A stretch of 64,000 nucleotides of DNA from assembly GCA_016197365.1 (NCBI GenBank), contig JACPVS010000006.1:248001-312000 (forward strand), read 5' to 3'. How positions within the stretch are numbered: position 1 is the stretch's first letter; every line of letters starts with the position of its first letter. Position numbers and translations under genes: made by a program. Below are positions 45,000-53,186 of the stretch, one piece after another. The notes under the pieces are model-generated. The model was not told the DNA's origin, did no database searches, and saw only the letters and a program-made list of their open reading frames with translations. This stretch comes from Mycolicibacterium cosmeticum (GTDB lineage Bacteria; Actinomycetota; Actinomycetes; Mycobacteriales; Mycobacteriaceae).

Positions 45000-45785
45000 T
45001 CAGAGGCGGCCGAGCAGTTCGGCCTTCTTCACGGAGAACTCCTCATCCGACAGGATGCCGCGTTCGCGCAGGCCGGCGAGCGACTCGATGGCGGCGATGA
45101 TGGCCGCTGAATCCCCGGAGACGCCGGAGGTCTGGGCGGGTGCCGGCGGCTGAGGAGTGAACTGGGGTGCGGGTTCGGGTTGGTACTCCGGTACGGGCGC
45201 CGCCACCGGCGTCTCGGCCACCTGCTGTGCTCCGAGTTCACGCAGACTCGATACGTCGAAGGTGCCGAATTGGCTGGTGAAACTGGCCGTTCCGTAGCCG
45301 CTGCCCTGTTGCTGCTGAACGCCTCCGATCCGGTGTTCGCCGGTGTCGAAGATCCGTGTCACACCGTTGATCTGGATGGCCAGCCGCTGGGTGTTCGGGA
45401 AGATGGCGTAGCGCGAGTCGTTCTGGCCGCCCGATGAACTCGGGAAGCCCAGGTCGCCGGGCCACCAGTTGCCCGAGGCGTACCCGGGAGCGGAGTTCGT
45501 GACGGCGGGGAACACCGTGGTGGTGGCCAACAATTGCGACAACTCGGCGCACAGTCCGTCGACGCGCGCCTTGAGCCCGTTGTCGAACATGTTGCCGACC
45601 ATCGTCATGCCACCCCGCATCCACTGCCCGGACCCGCCGAGTTCGGGGATGGAGAACTGGGCCATGGTGCCTCCGCCGGAATTGACGGCAATCAGCATGG
45701 CCAGTACCGCCTCGCGCGAGAGGCCGTAACGCTGGGCGATGTCGGCGACAGCGCTTTCGGCTTCGGGGGTGAGTGCTCCCGTCAT
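45000..45785 (-). CDS. SHOCT-domain protein
   Basis: 261 residues beginning MTGALTPEAESAVADIAQRY. Residues about 35-170 are Gly/Ser/Asn-rich with a strand-rich core (RYAIFPNTQRLAIQINGVTRI). A Pro/Gln linker (PVPEYQPEPAPQFTPQPP) leads to a C-terminal SHOCT motif, ESLAGLRERGILSDEEFSVK, the short helical module usual at the ends of bacterial proteins. No signal peptide. The role is unknown; SHOCT probably mediates oligomerisation. It is transcribed away from the molybdopterin oxidoreductase gene and towards mmpL. Confidence 0.8.
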   Translation of the reverse strand: MTGALTPEAESAVADIAQRYGLSREAVLAMLIAVNSGGGTMAQFSIPELGGSGQWMRGGMTMVGNMFDNGLKARVDGLCAELSQLLATTTVFPAVTNSAPGYASGNWWPGDLGFPSSSGGQNDSRYAIFPNTQRLAIQINGVTRIFDTGEHRIGGVQQQQGSGYGTASFTSQFGTFDVSSLRELGAQQVAETPVAAPVPEYQPEPAPQFTPQPPAPAQTSGVSGDSAAIIAAIESLAGLRERGILSDEEFSVKKAELLGRL

Positions 45786-45919
45786 GGGTGAGTCCTTCGT
45801 CGTGGGTACCGGTTAGAGATTACGCAACTCTGCGGCCGGCGCAGACTTCGGCGGCCACGCTCCGGGCGCGGCAGGGAATCGGCTTTGCCGGATTGGTTTC
45901 GCCTTTCGCCCTCGCCAGT

Positions 45920-45937
45920 GCTGAGCGATCGCTTAGC
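45920..45937. promoter_or_regulatory. Palindromic operator before the molybdopterin oxidoreductase gene
   Basis: GCTGAGCGATCGCTTAGC, an 18-base near-perfect palindrome (perfect core AGCGATCGCT), 35 bases before ATG 45973. This is the TnAGCGATCGCTnA type often bound by mycobacterial TetR repressors. No TetR gene lies next to it. Confidence 0.6.
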
Positions 45938-45972
45938 ATGGGGCACGCCCACCGCCCTGAGGGAGTTACCCC

Positions 45973-48177
45973 ATGCCGCACACGACGACGCATCCTGCGA
46001 TCTGCCGGATCTGTTCCGCGCACTGCGGCGTCCTCGCCACGGTCACCGACGGGCGACTCACCAAGGTCGCGGGCGATCCCGACAATCCTCTGTTCAAGGG
46101 CTATACCTGCGCCAAGGGCCGCGCGTTGCCGGCGATCCACAACAACCCGCAGCGCCTGCTGGTCAGCCAGAAGCGCGCCGCCGACGGTACCTACGCGGCC
46201 ATCGAGGCCGGCCAAGCGATGGACGAGATCGCCGCGAAGCTGACCGCCCTGATCGCGGCGCACGGACCCCGCTCGGTGGCCCTGTATCTGGGCACCAACG
46301 GTTTGCCCTATCCGGCGTCGGCGTTGATGGCCAATGCGTTCATCCGCGCCATCGAGTCACCGATGTTCTTCACCGCGAACACGATCGATCAGCCGGGCAA
46401 GCAGATCGCGCTGGCCGCGCACGGGCATTGGCTGGGCGGTGACGTCAGCTTCGACGAGGCCGACAGCTGGTTGCTGGTGGGCACGAACCCGGTGGTGTCC
46501 AAGGCGATCGGCATTCCCGGCCAGAATCCGTCCCAACACCTCAAAGCCGCCGTCGCACGCGGGATGCAGTTGATCGTGATCGATCCGCGGCAATCGCAGA
46601 CCGCCGCGCGCGCCACCATCCACATCCAGCCGCGCCCGGGTGAGGACGTCTCCATCCTCGCGGCGTTCCTCAACCTGATCATCACCGAGGGCTTGTGCGA
46701 CACGGAGTTCCTGGCCGAGCACGTCGACGGGTTCGACGCGCTCACCGCGGCGGTCTCCGAGTTCACGCCCGAATACGCCGCGGCCCGCGCCGATGTACCG
46801 GTGGCCCAGATCATCGACGCCGCACGCCTTTTCGCCACCCACGGCACCCGCGGTGGCATGGTCAACGCCGGCACCGGCCCCAACATGGGCCGCGACGGCA
46901 GCCTGCTGGAATACCTGTGCATGTGCCTGACCACCATCTGCGGGCGGTGGGCGCGCGCCGGGGACAAGGTGCTGCGACCCAACACCCTGCTGCCGGCGTT
47001 CACCGCGAAGGCCCAAGCGCACGCCCCATATGAGGGGTGGGGGTACGGCGAAAAGCTCCGGGTGCGCGGCCTGACCGACACGGTCGCCGGAATGCCCACT
47101 GCCGCACTGGCCGACGAGATTCTGCTCGACGGTGATGGGCAGGTGCGTGCGTTGATCTGCATCGGCGGCAACCCGATGGCCGCGTGGCCGGATCAGCGCA
47201 AGACCGAGCAGGCGTTGGAGAGCCTGGAACTGTTGGTCACGTTGGACACCGAGATGTCGGGCACCTCGCGGATGGCCGACTACGTGATCGCGCCGATGAT
47301 GCAGATGGAGACGCCGGCGATGACGGCCGGCAGCGAGCTGATCAAGTACTACACCAGCGGCACCGGCATTCCCGCGCCGTATGCGCAGTACGCCCCGCGG
47401 CTCATCGACCCGCCGGAGGGCTCGGACCTCACCGAGGAATGGCAGTTCTTCCTCGGCCTTGCCAAGCGGATGGAGCTGGAGTTGTGGTTCGTCAACTTCT
47501 TCGGAAGCGGCGGAGGACGTTTCATGGAGGCACCGCCGATCATCGTGAAGTTCGACGGCGAGAGCGAACTGAGCACCGAGGAGTTGTTCGAGCAGATGTG
47601 TTCGACGTCGCGCATCCCTCTCGACGAGGTGCGCAGCCATCCGCACGGCGGCCTCTTCGCCGTCGACGCGGTGGTCGAGGAACGCGATGCCGACTGCACG
47701 GCGCGCCTGGACGTCGGGAATGAGGTGCTGCTGGCCGGCCTCGCCGTGGTGTTGGCCGAGGACTTCCGGGGCACCCAGGACGACCCCGAGTTCCCGATGC
47801 GGCTGATCCCGCGCCGGCACCCGAATTTCATGAACTCCTCGGGCATCACGCTGTCGGCGCTCAACCGCGGCAAGCCCTACAACCCGGCGTACGTGCATCC
47901 CGACACGCTAGCGGCGCTGGGTCTGGAGTCCGGTGCGGCGGCGACGGTCGCGTCACGTCATGCCGACATCGCGTGCGTGGTCGAGGCCGACGACACCATG
48001 CGCCGCGACGTGATCTCCATGCACCACGCGTTCGGCGGGTTCCCCACCCAGGACCGGGCCTACTCAGATCACGGCAGCAACGTCGGTCGGCTGGTGCCCA
48101 CCGACGCCGAATACGACCCGATCACCGGGATGCCGCGGCAGGCGAACATCCCGGTGCGTATCGTCGCCGGTTCGTGA
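45973..48177 (+). CDS. Molybdopterin-dependent oxidoreductase with [4Fe-4S] site
   Basis: 734 residues with GGGAG before ATG 45973. The N-terminal cluster ligands are C11, C14, C18 (CRICSAHCG) and C46 (YTCAKGRALP), as in the bis-MGD DMSO-reductase / formate-dehydrogenase superfamily. The central domains carry the Mo-cofactor binding parts (VGTNPVVSKAIG, GTGPNMGRDGS, CIGGNPMAAWP). The C-terminal molydopterin dinucleotide-binding domain begins near 600 (RRHPNFMNSSG ... GLESGAAATVASRHADI). No signal peptide, so it is cytoplasmic. No electron-transfer subunit is next to it. The substrate is unknown; the next gene (DapB-like dehydrogenase) and the palindrome upstream suggest a regulated catabolic unit. 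Confidence 0.9.
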   Translation: MPHTTTHPAICRICSAHCGVLATVTDGRLTKVAGDPDNPLFKGYTCAKGRALPAIHNNPQRLLVSQKRAADGTYAAIEAGQAMDEIAAKLTALIAAHGPRSVALYLGTNGLPYPASALMANAFIRAIESPMFFTANTIDQPGKQIALAAHGHWLGGDVSFDEADSWLLVGTNPVVSKAIGIPGQNPSQHLKAAVARGMQLIVIDPRQSQTAARATIHIQPRPGEDVSILAAFLNLIITEGLCDTEFLAEHVDGFDALTAAVSEFTPEYAAARADVPVAQIIDAARLFATHGTRGGMVNAGTGPNMGRDGSLLEYLCMCLTTICGRWARAGDKVLRPNTLLPAFTAKAQAHAPYEGWGYGEKLRVRGLTDTVAGMPTAALADEILLDGDGQVRALICIGGNPMAAWPDQRKTEQALESLELLVTLDTEMSGTSRMADYVIAPMMQMETPAMTAGSELIKYYTSGTGIPAPYAQYAPRLIDPPEGSDLTEEWQFFLGLAKRMELELWFVNFFGSGGGRFMEAPPIIVKFDGESELSTEELFEQMCSTSRIPLDEVRSHPHGGLFAVDAVVEERDADCTARLDVGNEVLLAGLAVVLAEDFRGTQDDPEFPMRLIPRRHPNFMNSSGITLSALNRGKPYNPAYVHPDTLAALGLESGAAATVASRHADIACVVEADDTMRRDVISMHHAFGGFPTQDRAYSDHGSNVGRLVPTDAEYDPITGMPRQANIPVRIVAGS

Positions 48178-48208
48178 ACCCCATCCCAGCCAAACCCTGG
48201 AGCGTCAA

Positions 48209-49600
48209 GTGACCAATCCCCCGATTCGCCTGGTGCAGTGGACAACCGGGAACATCTCCCGCGAGGCGGTCAAGGGCATCCTCGAACGACCCGGTCTGGA
48301 ACTCGTCGGCGTCTTTGCCTACAGCGCTGACAAGGTCGGCAAGGACCTCGGCGAATTGTGCGGTCTGGACCGCACACTCGGCGTCACGGCCACCAACGAC
48401 ATCGAGCAGATCATCGCGCTGAAGCCAGACTGCGTCGTGTACATGCCGTTGCATCCTGACATCGACCACCTGGAGACGCTGCTGCGAGCGGGCATCAATG
48501 TCGCGACGACTGCGCACTTCATGACCGGCCGCGCCTACGGCGAGGAGGCGCGTGCACGGATCGAGGCCGCCGCCGTCGAGGGTGGTGTCAGCATGTTCGG
48601 CAGCGGCGTGAACCCCGGCTATGTGCAGTATCTGGCGTCGGTCGCCACCAACGTGTGCCGGACCGCCAACTACGTCAGCATCCTCGAATCCTTCGACATC
48701 GGGCCGTGGGCAGGCGACGCGAACCAGGACGAACTGGGCTGGGGGCGTCCGGCGGGTGACGCGAACCACGCAGCCGACATCGAGCACGCCACCATCCCGT
48801 TCGGCGACACCTGCGAGGCACTGGCAGCGTTGCTCGGCCTGTCCCTCGACGGAATCCGGTGCGATGTCGAGTTCTCCTACGCAGCAAAAGATCTCGACAT
48901 CCCCGGACGCGACGTTCGCAAAGGCACCGTCGCCGGTGTCTACGCACGCTGGATCGGCTCGGTCGGCGGGCTCGACGTCCTCGAGACAGCCGTGAAGTGG
49001 ACGATCACACCGGACCTCAGCCCAGCCTGGGACATCGCGATGGCCTACCAGATCGAGATCCGCGGCCATCCGAACGTGACGCTGAAAGCCGGGGTGCTGC
49101 CCGAGTTCGGCTCGATGACCATGGACGAGATGATCGGTATCGGGTCGGTCATCACGGCGATGCCCGTCGTCAACGCCATCCCGGGCGTCGTCGCTGCGCG
49201 GCCCGGCATCGTCGGCTACTCCGACCTTCCCGCCGTCGGGACCCGGCTGGTGCCGGCACCGCCGCCCGCACCAGCGGCTGAGGTCCCCGCACCGTCACGT
49301 CCGCACTTCACGCGCCAGTCGACCCTTCAGGAACTCACCGCCTCGCGGGTCGGGAGGCTCCTGCGCCGCGTCGTCGCCGGGCAGGCGAAGAAGACAGCCG
49401 GCACCGAGACCGAGGCGGCGATGTTCGTCGGCATGGCCGCCTACCAGAGTCTTGAGCAGATGGTCACCATGAGCGACGGCAAGCTGTCCTGGCCGGTGGC
49501 AGATTCGATCATCGATCTGGCGAACGGTCAGCCGCATCGCATCGGCGGACGGGCCGTCGCCGCCGCCCGGAAACGCTGGCAGCACCGCGCCACGAAGTGA
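48209..49600 (+). CDS. DapB-like NAD(P)H-dependent dehydrogenase
   Basis: 463 residues from GTG 48209. The N-terminal Rossmann domain starts IRLVQWTTGNISREAVKGI, with a cofactor loop of the GxxGxx variant used by the 2,4-diaminopentanoate/amine dehydrogenase family related to dihydrodipicolinate reductase. The core (DCVVYMPLHPDIDHLETLL ... SMFGSGVNPGYVQYLASV) matches that family. The last 110 residues (after a Pro-rich linker, PAPPPAPAAEVPAPS) form an extra helical domain typical of mycobacterial members. It is 31 bases behind the molybdopterin enzyme gene and probably shares its transcript. The substrate is unknown. Confidence 0.85.
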   Translation: MTNPPIRLVQWTTGNISREAVKGILERPGLELVGVFAYSADKVGKDLGELCGLDRTLGVTATNDIEQIIALKPDCVVYMPLHPDIDHLETLLRAGINVATTAHFMTGRAYGEEARARIEAAAVEGGVSMFGSGVNPGYVQYLASVATNVCRTANYVSILESFDIGPWAGDANQDELGWGRPAGDANHAADIEHATIPFGDTCEALAALLGLSLDGIRCDVEFSYAAKDLDIPGRDVRKGTVAGVYARWIGSVGGLDVLETAVKWTITPDLSPAWDIAMAYQIEIRGHPNVTLKAGVLPEFGSMTMDEMIGIGSVITAMPVVNAIPGVVAARPGIVGYSDLPAVGTRLVPAPPPAPAAEVPAPSRPHFTRQSTLQELTASRVGRLLRRVVAGQAKKTAGTETEAAMFVGMAAYQSLEQMVTMSDGKLSWPVADSIIDLANGQPHRIGGRAVAAARKRWQHRATK

Positions 49601-49609
49601 CGAAACGAA

Positions 49610-49640
49610 AGAAGGCCAGGGCTTGTGTGCCCTGGCCTTC
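49610..49640. terminator. ssrA intrinsic terminator, also between convergent genes
   Basis: GAAGGCCAGGG / CCCTGGCCTTC, an 11-bp perfect stem with an 8-base loop. On the - strand it is followed by TTTCGTTTCG, so it ends ssrA. It also lies just after the + strand dehydrogenase stop and can serve both. Confidence 0.85.
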
Positions 49641-49645
49641 TCTTG

Positions 49646-50014
49646 TGGAGCTGCCGGGAATCGAACCCGGGTCCTACGGCATTCCCTCAAGGCTTCTCCG
49701 TGCGCAGTCCGCTATGTCTCTACTTGGATCTCCCGGTCACGTGGACAAGCCGAGATGACGATCCCAGTCGCTGTTTGATGTCCCCACGGGTTCCGCGACC
49801 GAACCCGTGGGTGGGTCCCTCTAGCTGATGCCAGGGTCCGGGCCGAGGGCGCTCCCGGTCTGACAGACACGCAGTCGCTACTTAGGCAGCGAGGGCGTAG
49901 TCGCGCTGATTGGAATCGGCGCTTAATTGGTTGCAACGACGCTTACGGTGGTCATTTGCCTGCACCGGCACGCTTCCCTTGATTCGATGCGCGAAGTCGA
50001 AACCGTTCAGCCCC
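49646..50014 (-). ncRNA. ssrA: Transfer-messenger RNA
   Basis: tmRNA rescues stalled ribosomes together with SmpB. The 5' end (GGGGCTG at 50014) pairs with the 3' end (CAGCTCC, then discriminator A at 49646); CCA is not encoded. The T arm GGGTTCGATTCCC is present next to the 3' end. The open tag frame, read on the - strand from about 49922, gives ADSNQRDYALAA followed by TAA, a mycobacterial-type tag. Length is about 369 bases, as expected. smpB lies about 10 kb to the right in the same direction. Confidence 0.95.
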
Positions 50015-50230
50015 TCGCACCCCTGCCGACGTTCAGCAGGAAGGTCAACTATACCCGCACGTCCGACAAGCTCCCACTGATTAACGAGGAGGCGGGTTTG
50101 TGCGGTCTACTCCGCTGGGCCCGGCGCGTCGCGGACGACATCGCACAAACGAGTCAGCTGGCGAACGGCGACTGACGAGTGTGAGCCTTATGCACGCCCC
50201 ACAGCGCAATTGCGTGCACAGGGGCCGAGG
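50015..50230. other. Gap upstream of ssrA
   Basis: Holds the ssrA promoter region and nothing else I can support. It includes the TATAGT element at 50048-50053 on the - strand. Confidence 0.4.
50048..50053 (-). promoter_or_regulatory. ssrA: Probable -10 element of ssrA
   Basis: TATAGT on the - strand, preceded by GGG, lies 34 bases before the mature 5' end. A start near 50041 would give a precursor with a leader of about 27 bases that is trimmed, as for other tmRNAs. Confidence 0.5.
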
Positions 50231-51064
50231 TCAGATCACGAACGCCAGGTTCTCGACGATCCGCTTCCCCACCTCGGCGTCGCCCTCGTACTCCACGACA
50301 TCTGAACGCGTCACCGCCAGCGGTCGCCCCCCGCAGCGCCGGGTGAACTGCAGCCCCTCCATCCGGATCACCGTCGTCGGCTCCCCGTCGAACGCTTCGA
50401 CGACCGCGGCGCGCTCATCGGCAGCCACCCGGATCTCGCGGGCCAGCGGCCCGGTCAACGACAGCAGCACCCTCGACCCGGCGGGCGCCTGCCCCTTCTT
50501 GCCGACGACGCGCGCCATCCCCGCCGCGATCTCGTCCAGCGCCATCGCCGCTCCGGCGCAGGAAAGATCCTCATCGGTCGACGGCCGGCCCAGGCCGTCC
50601 CGAATGTCCTCCTCGTGCATCCAGCAGTCGAAGATCCGCACCCGCATGAAACGGCCGTAGGTCTCCGGACCGACCGGCGTCGGCATCACCGCGTTCCAGC
50701 CGTCGGCCTGCATCGCCTCAAGCTCTGCGCGCCGTTTCGCCGTCACCTCGCGGAACCGCGTCAGCAAGGCGTCGGGGGAAAGCTCCCCGAGGTGCTGCAC
50801 CCAGGCCTCGTTCATCTCACCGATCGGATTGCGCACATGCGTCAGCCCGGACATATCGGCGGGCGGCACCGCCTCCCCTTGCAGAATCAGCTCGGTGCCC
50901 AGGACGTGGGCAACCACGTCGCGCACCCGCCAGGCGGGCAGCGGCACCGGCGCCTCCCACCGCCCGTCGGGCAGTCCGGCCAGCAGTCGATCGATATCGC
51001 TCCAGACCCCGAAAAGGGCGGGCAACACGTCATCTTTGGACAGCACGGTGACAGGGCGGCTCAC
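50231..51064 (-). CDS. Maleylpyruvate isomerase/DinB-like mycothiol-dependent family protein
   Basis: 277 residues from GTG 51064 (MSRPVTVLSKDDVLPAL). A four-helix DinB-type N-domain with the metal-site His pattern (RVRDVVAHVLGTELIL and further the HEED of FDCWMHEEDIRDGLGRP) is followed by a C-terminal small domain of the mycothiol-dependent maleylpyruvate isomerase family. These enzymes act on small molecules with mycothiol as partner; substrate not known here. No ribosome site is seen. It diverges from the short FNPQPEPP protein gene. Confidence 0.82.
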   Translation of the reverse strand: MSRPVTVLSKDDVLPALFGVWSDIDRLLAGLPDGRWEAPVPLPAWRVRDVVAHVLGTELILQGEAVPPADMSGLTHVRNPIGEMNEAWVQHLGELSPDALLTRFREVTAKRRAELEAMQADGWNAVMPTPVGPETYGRFMRVRIFDCWMHEEDIRDGLGRPSTDEDLSCAGAAMALDEIAAGMARVVGKKGQAPAGSRVLLSLTGPLAREIRVAADERAAVVEAFDGEPTTVIRMEGLQFTRRCGGRPLAVTRSDVVEYEGDAEVGKRIVENLAFVI

Positions 51065-51160
51065 GCTGCAGACGCTACGACGACATACGGAAATCTGCAC
51101 CAAGAATCCGCCAAGCGCTGGACCGCACGCTCTACCCACAGACCCACGAAAGGACACACC

Positions 51161-51373
51161 ATGAACAGCTTCAAGCAAGCGGTCACCGCCACCACCCTCG
51201 CGATCGCCAGCCTGGCCATCGCGTCCGGCACCGCCTCGGCGTTCAATCCCCAGCCCGAGCCGCCCACCATGCCGTCCCGCGTCACCCCTGCCGAGGCGCA
51301 CGGTTTCAATCCGCAGCCCGAGCCGCCGGGACGGCCGGTCATCAAGGTGAACATCAACGTTAATCAGCACTGA
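51161..51373 (+). CDS. Short secreted protein with two FNPQPEPP repeats
   Basis: 70 residues, AAAGGA before ATG 51161. Signal peptide MNSFKQAVTATTLAIASLAI..., cleavage probably at ASA (about residue 27). The mature peptide is only about 43 residues and holds the motif FNPQPEPP twice, at about residues 28-35 and 49-56, joined by a Thr/Ala/Glu linker, and ends IKVNINVNQH. The motif is recurrent in actinobacterial and other secreted proteins, without a known function. It precedes the first kinase gene by 19 bases. Confidence 0.8.
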   Translation: MNSFKQAVTATTLAIASLAIASGTASAFNPQPEPPTMPSRVTPAEAHGFNPQPEPPGRPVIKVNINVNQH

Positions 51374-51379
51374 ACCGTT

Positions 51380-51385
51380 TATCGT
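51380..51385 (+). promoter_or_regulatory. Leaderless -10 element of kinase 1
   Basis: TATCGT, exactly six bases before GTG 51392. The same hexamer at the same distance stands before kinase 2. Confidence 0.55.
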
Positions 51386-51391
51386 GAAGCG

Positions 51392-53158
51392 GTGGAGGGC
51401 ACGCCCTTTGGCCGCTATCAGCTGATCGAACTGTTGGGCCGCGGCGGCATGGGTGAAGTCTGGCGGGCGCACGACACCGAGATCGACCGGGTCGTGGCCC
51501 TGAAAATGCTGCTGCCGCAGCTGACCCAGGACCCGGAATTCGAGCAGCGGTTCCGCCGCGAAGCCCGCGCCGCCGCGCGCCTCGACGACCCCAACATCGT
51601 CCCCGTCTTCGACGTCGGTGAGATCGACGGCCGGCTCTACGTGACCATGCGGCTCATCGACGGTGTCGACCTACAGCACCTGCTCGACAACGGCCCGCTG
51701 GAGCCGGCCCGCGCCGCCCACATCATCGGGCAGATCGCCTCGGCGCTGCACAGCGCGCATGCGGCCGGCCTGGTGCATCGCGACGTCAAACCCTCCAATA
51801 TCCTATTGGCGCACAACGACTTCGCCTACCTCATCGACTTCGGCATCGCGCGTGCCACGACGGACACCGCACTGACCGCTGCGGACTCGACGGTCGGCAC
51901 GATGGCCTACATGGCGCCCGAGCGATTCCAGACCGGGGACAGCGGACCCGCCTCGGACACTTATGCGCTGACGTGCGTGCTCTATCAGTGCCTCACCGGA
52001 CAGTTGCCGTTCCCCGGAACCAACCTCGAACAGGTCGCCGTCAGCCACCTGGTGATGCCACCGCCGCGACCCTCCACCGAACTGGCCACTGTTCCGCAGG
52101 CCATGGACGACGTGATCGCCACCGGTCTGGCCAAGCAGCCCGAAGACCGCTACTCCGACATCCGCGACCTCGCCGTCGCCGCCCGGCAGGCACTGACCCC
52201 GCCCGACACCGTCAGCCGGCCACCGCCACCCGCGGCTCCCCCAAAACCTCCTCGCCGGCCCAACAGGCTGGTCATCGGTGTCATCGCCGCAGTCATGCTG
52301 CTCATCGCCGGCGGCACCGTCGCAGCCCTGACTCTCGATGGTCACGACCACCCGGCAGCCGCACCGAACACCGGGCCGTTCACCGGTCTGTACCGCGCGG
52401 ACTTCGGTCCGACAGCCGAACCCGGGGCCGGCCCGGTGACGGCCACCTATGCCCTGCGCTCGGCTTGCCGCCCCATCGGTTGCGTCGCGACCGCGGCCCG
52501 ACTCGGCGGCGACGACGGCTTCGCACCGAGCGTGCAGTTCGACGAGGTCGACGGGAAATGGCTGGCGGTCACGCTGGCCTCCGAACAATGCCGCGACGCA
52601 GCAGCCGCCGAGAGCTGGCAGGTCTTCAGACTGGCGCCGCAACCGGACGGGTCGCTGGCCGGCGACTACACCGGCACGGCCGCCAACCTGTGCGCCGTCC
52701 AACGTTCGGTGAAATTCACCCGTACCGGCGATCTCGGCGACCAGGCCGTGCCCGACCCGGCTGACCTCCCGCCGCGGGTGACCTCCCCCGCCGAGGCCCT
52801 GCACGGCCGGTACCGCCAGACACAGAAGAACGCACCCGGCGACTCACACCAAGCAGAACTCAGCGTGGCCACCGACTGCCTGCGCACCGGCGAGCGATGC
52901 ATCAGCTATTTCCACGACCCCTCTACCGTCGCGGTGCCGCTGGTGTTCGCCGACGACGCATGGACATTGAGCATCGACATTCAAGAGAAATGCACCGATA
53001 CCGATCTGATCCAGGTGACGAAACAGGCTCAGTTCCCGCTACCGCAACCGCTGCAGAACCCGATCACCACACTCACCGGTCACGGGGTGCAGACTCAGGC
53101 GGCGCCGTGTGCCGCCACGGTGGAGTTCGACGAAACATTCACGCGCATCGGCGATTAG
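51392..53158 (+). CDS. Receptor-like serine/threonine protein kinase 1
   Basis: 588 residues. The kinase domain (about 8-270) is complete: GRGGMGEV (Gly loop), Lys38 in VALKML, HRDVKPSN (catalytic loop), DFGIAR, then MAPERF (APE motif). A Pro-rich juxtamembrane stretch follows, then one membrane helix (RLVIGVIAAVMLLIAGG, about 290-310). The extracellular part (about 320-588) has eight cysteines arranged as two similar halves, each with a CxxxxC-type pair, two further single cysteines and a final FTRxGD. It signals from an outside ligand to cytoplasmic phosphorylation; targets unknown. The next gene is a tandem paralogue. Confidence 0.93.
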   Translation: MEGTPFGRYQLIELLGRGGMGEVWRAHDTEIDRVVALKMLLPQLTQDPEFEQRFRREARAAARLDDPNIVPVFDVGEIDGRLYVTMRLIDGVDLQHLLDNGPLEPARAAHIIGQIASALHSAHAAGLVHRDVKPSNILLAHNDFAYLIDFGIARATTDTALTAADSTVGTMAYMAPERFQTGDSGPASDTYALTCVLYQCLTGQLPFPGTNLEQVAVSHLVMPPPRPSTELATVPQAMDDVIATGLAKQPEDRYSDIRDLAVAARQALTPPDTVSRPPPPAAPPKPPRRPNRLVIGVIAAVMLLIAGGTVAALTLDGHDHPAAAPNTGPFTGLYRADFGPTAEPGAGPVTATYALRSACRPIGCVATAARLGGDDGFAPSVQFDEVDGKWLAVTLASEQCRDAAAAESWQVFRLAPQPDGSLAGDYTGTAANLCAVQRSVKFTRTGDLGDQAVPDPADLPPRVTSPAEALHGRYRQTQKNAPGDSHQAELSVATDCLRTGERCISYFHDPSTVAVPLVFADDAWTLSIDIQEKCTDTDLIQVTKQAQFPLPQPLQNPITTLTGHGVQTQAAPCAATVEFDETFTRIGD

Positions 53159-53174
53159 CACCCCCACCACACGC

Positions 53175-53180
53175 TATCGT
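53175..53180 (+). promoter_or_regulatory. Leaderless -10 element of kinase 2
   Basis: TATCGT six bases before ATG 53187, the same as in front of kinase 1. Confidence 0.55.
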
Positions 53181-53186
53181 GAGCCG

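Noticed and set aside
46357..47898. Long open frame antisense to the molybdopterin oxidoreductase
   Set aside because: Composition typical of an antisense shadow, no motif; the + strand gene has complete cluster and cofactor motifs.
49646..49720. A tRNA gene near 49.65 kb
   Set aside because: The T arm and acceptor belong to the tRNA-like end of tmRNA; the matching 5' half is 300 bases away and a tag frame lies between.
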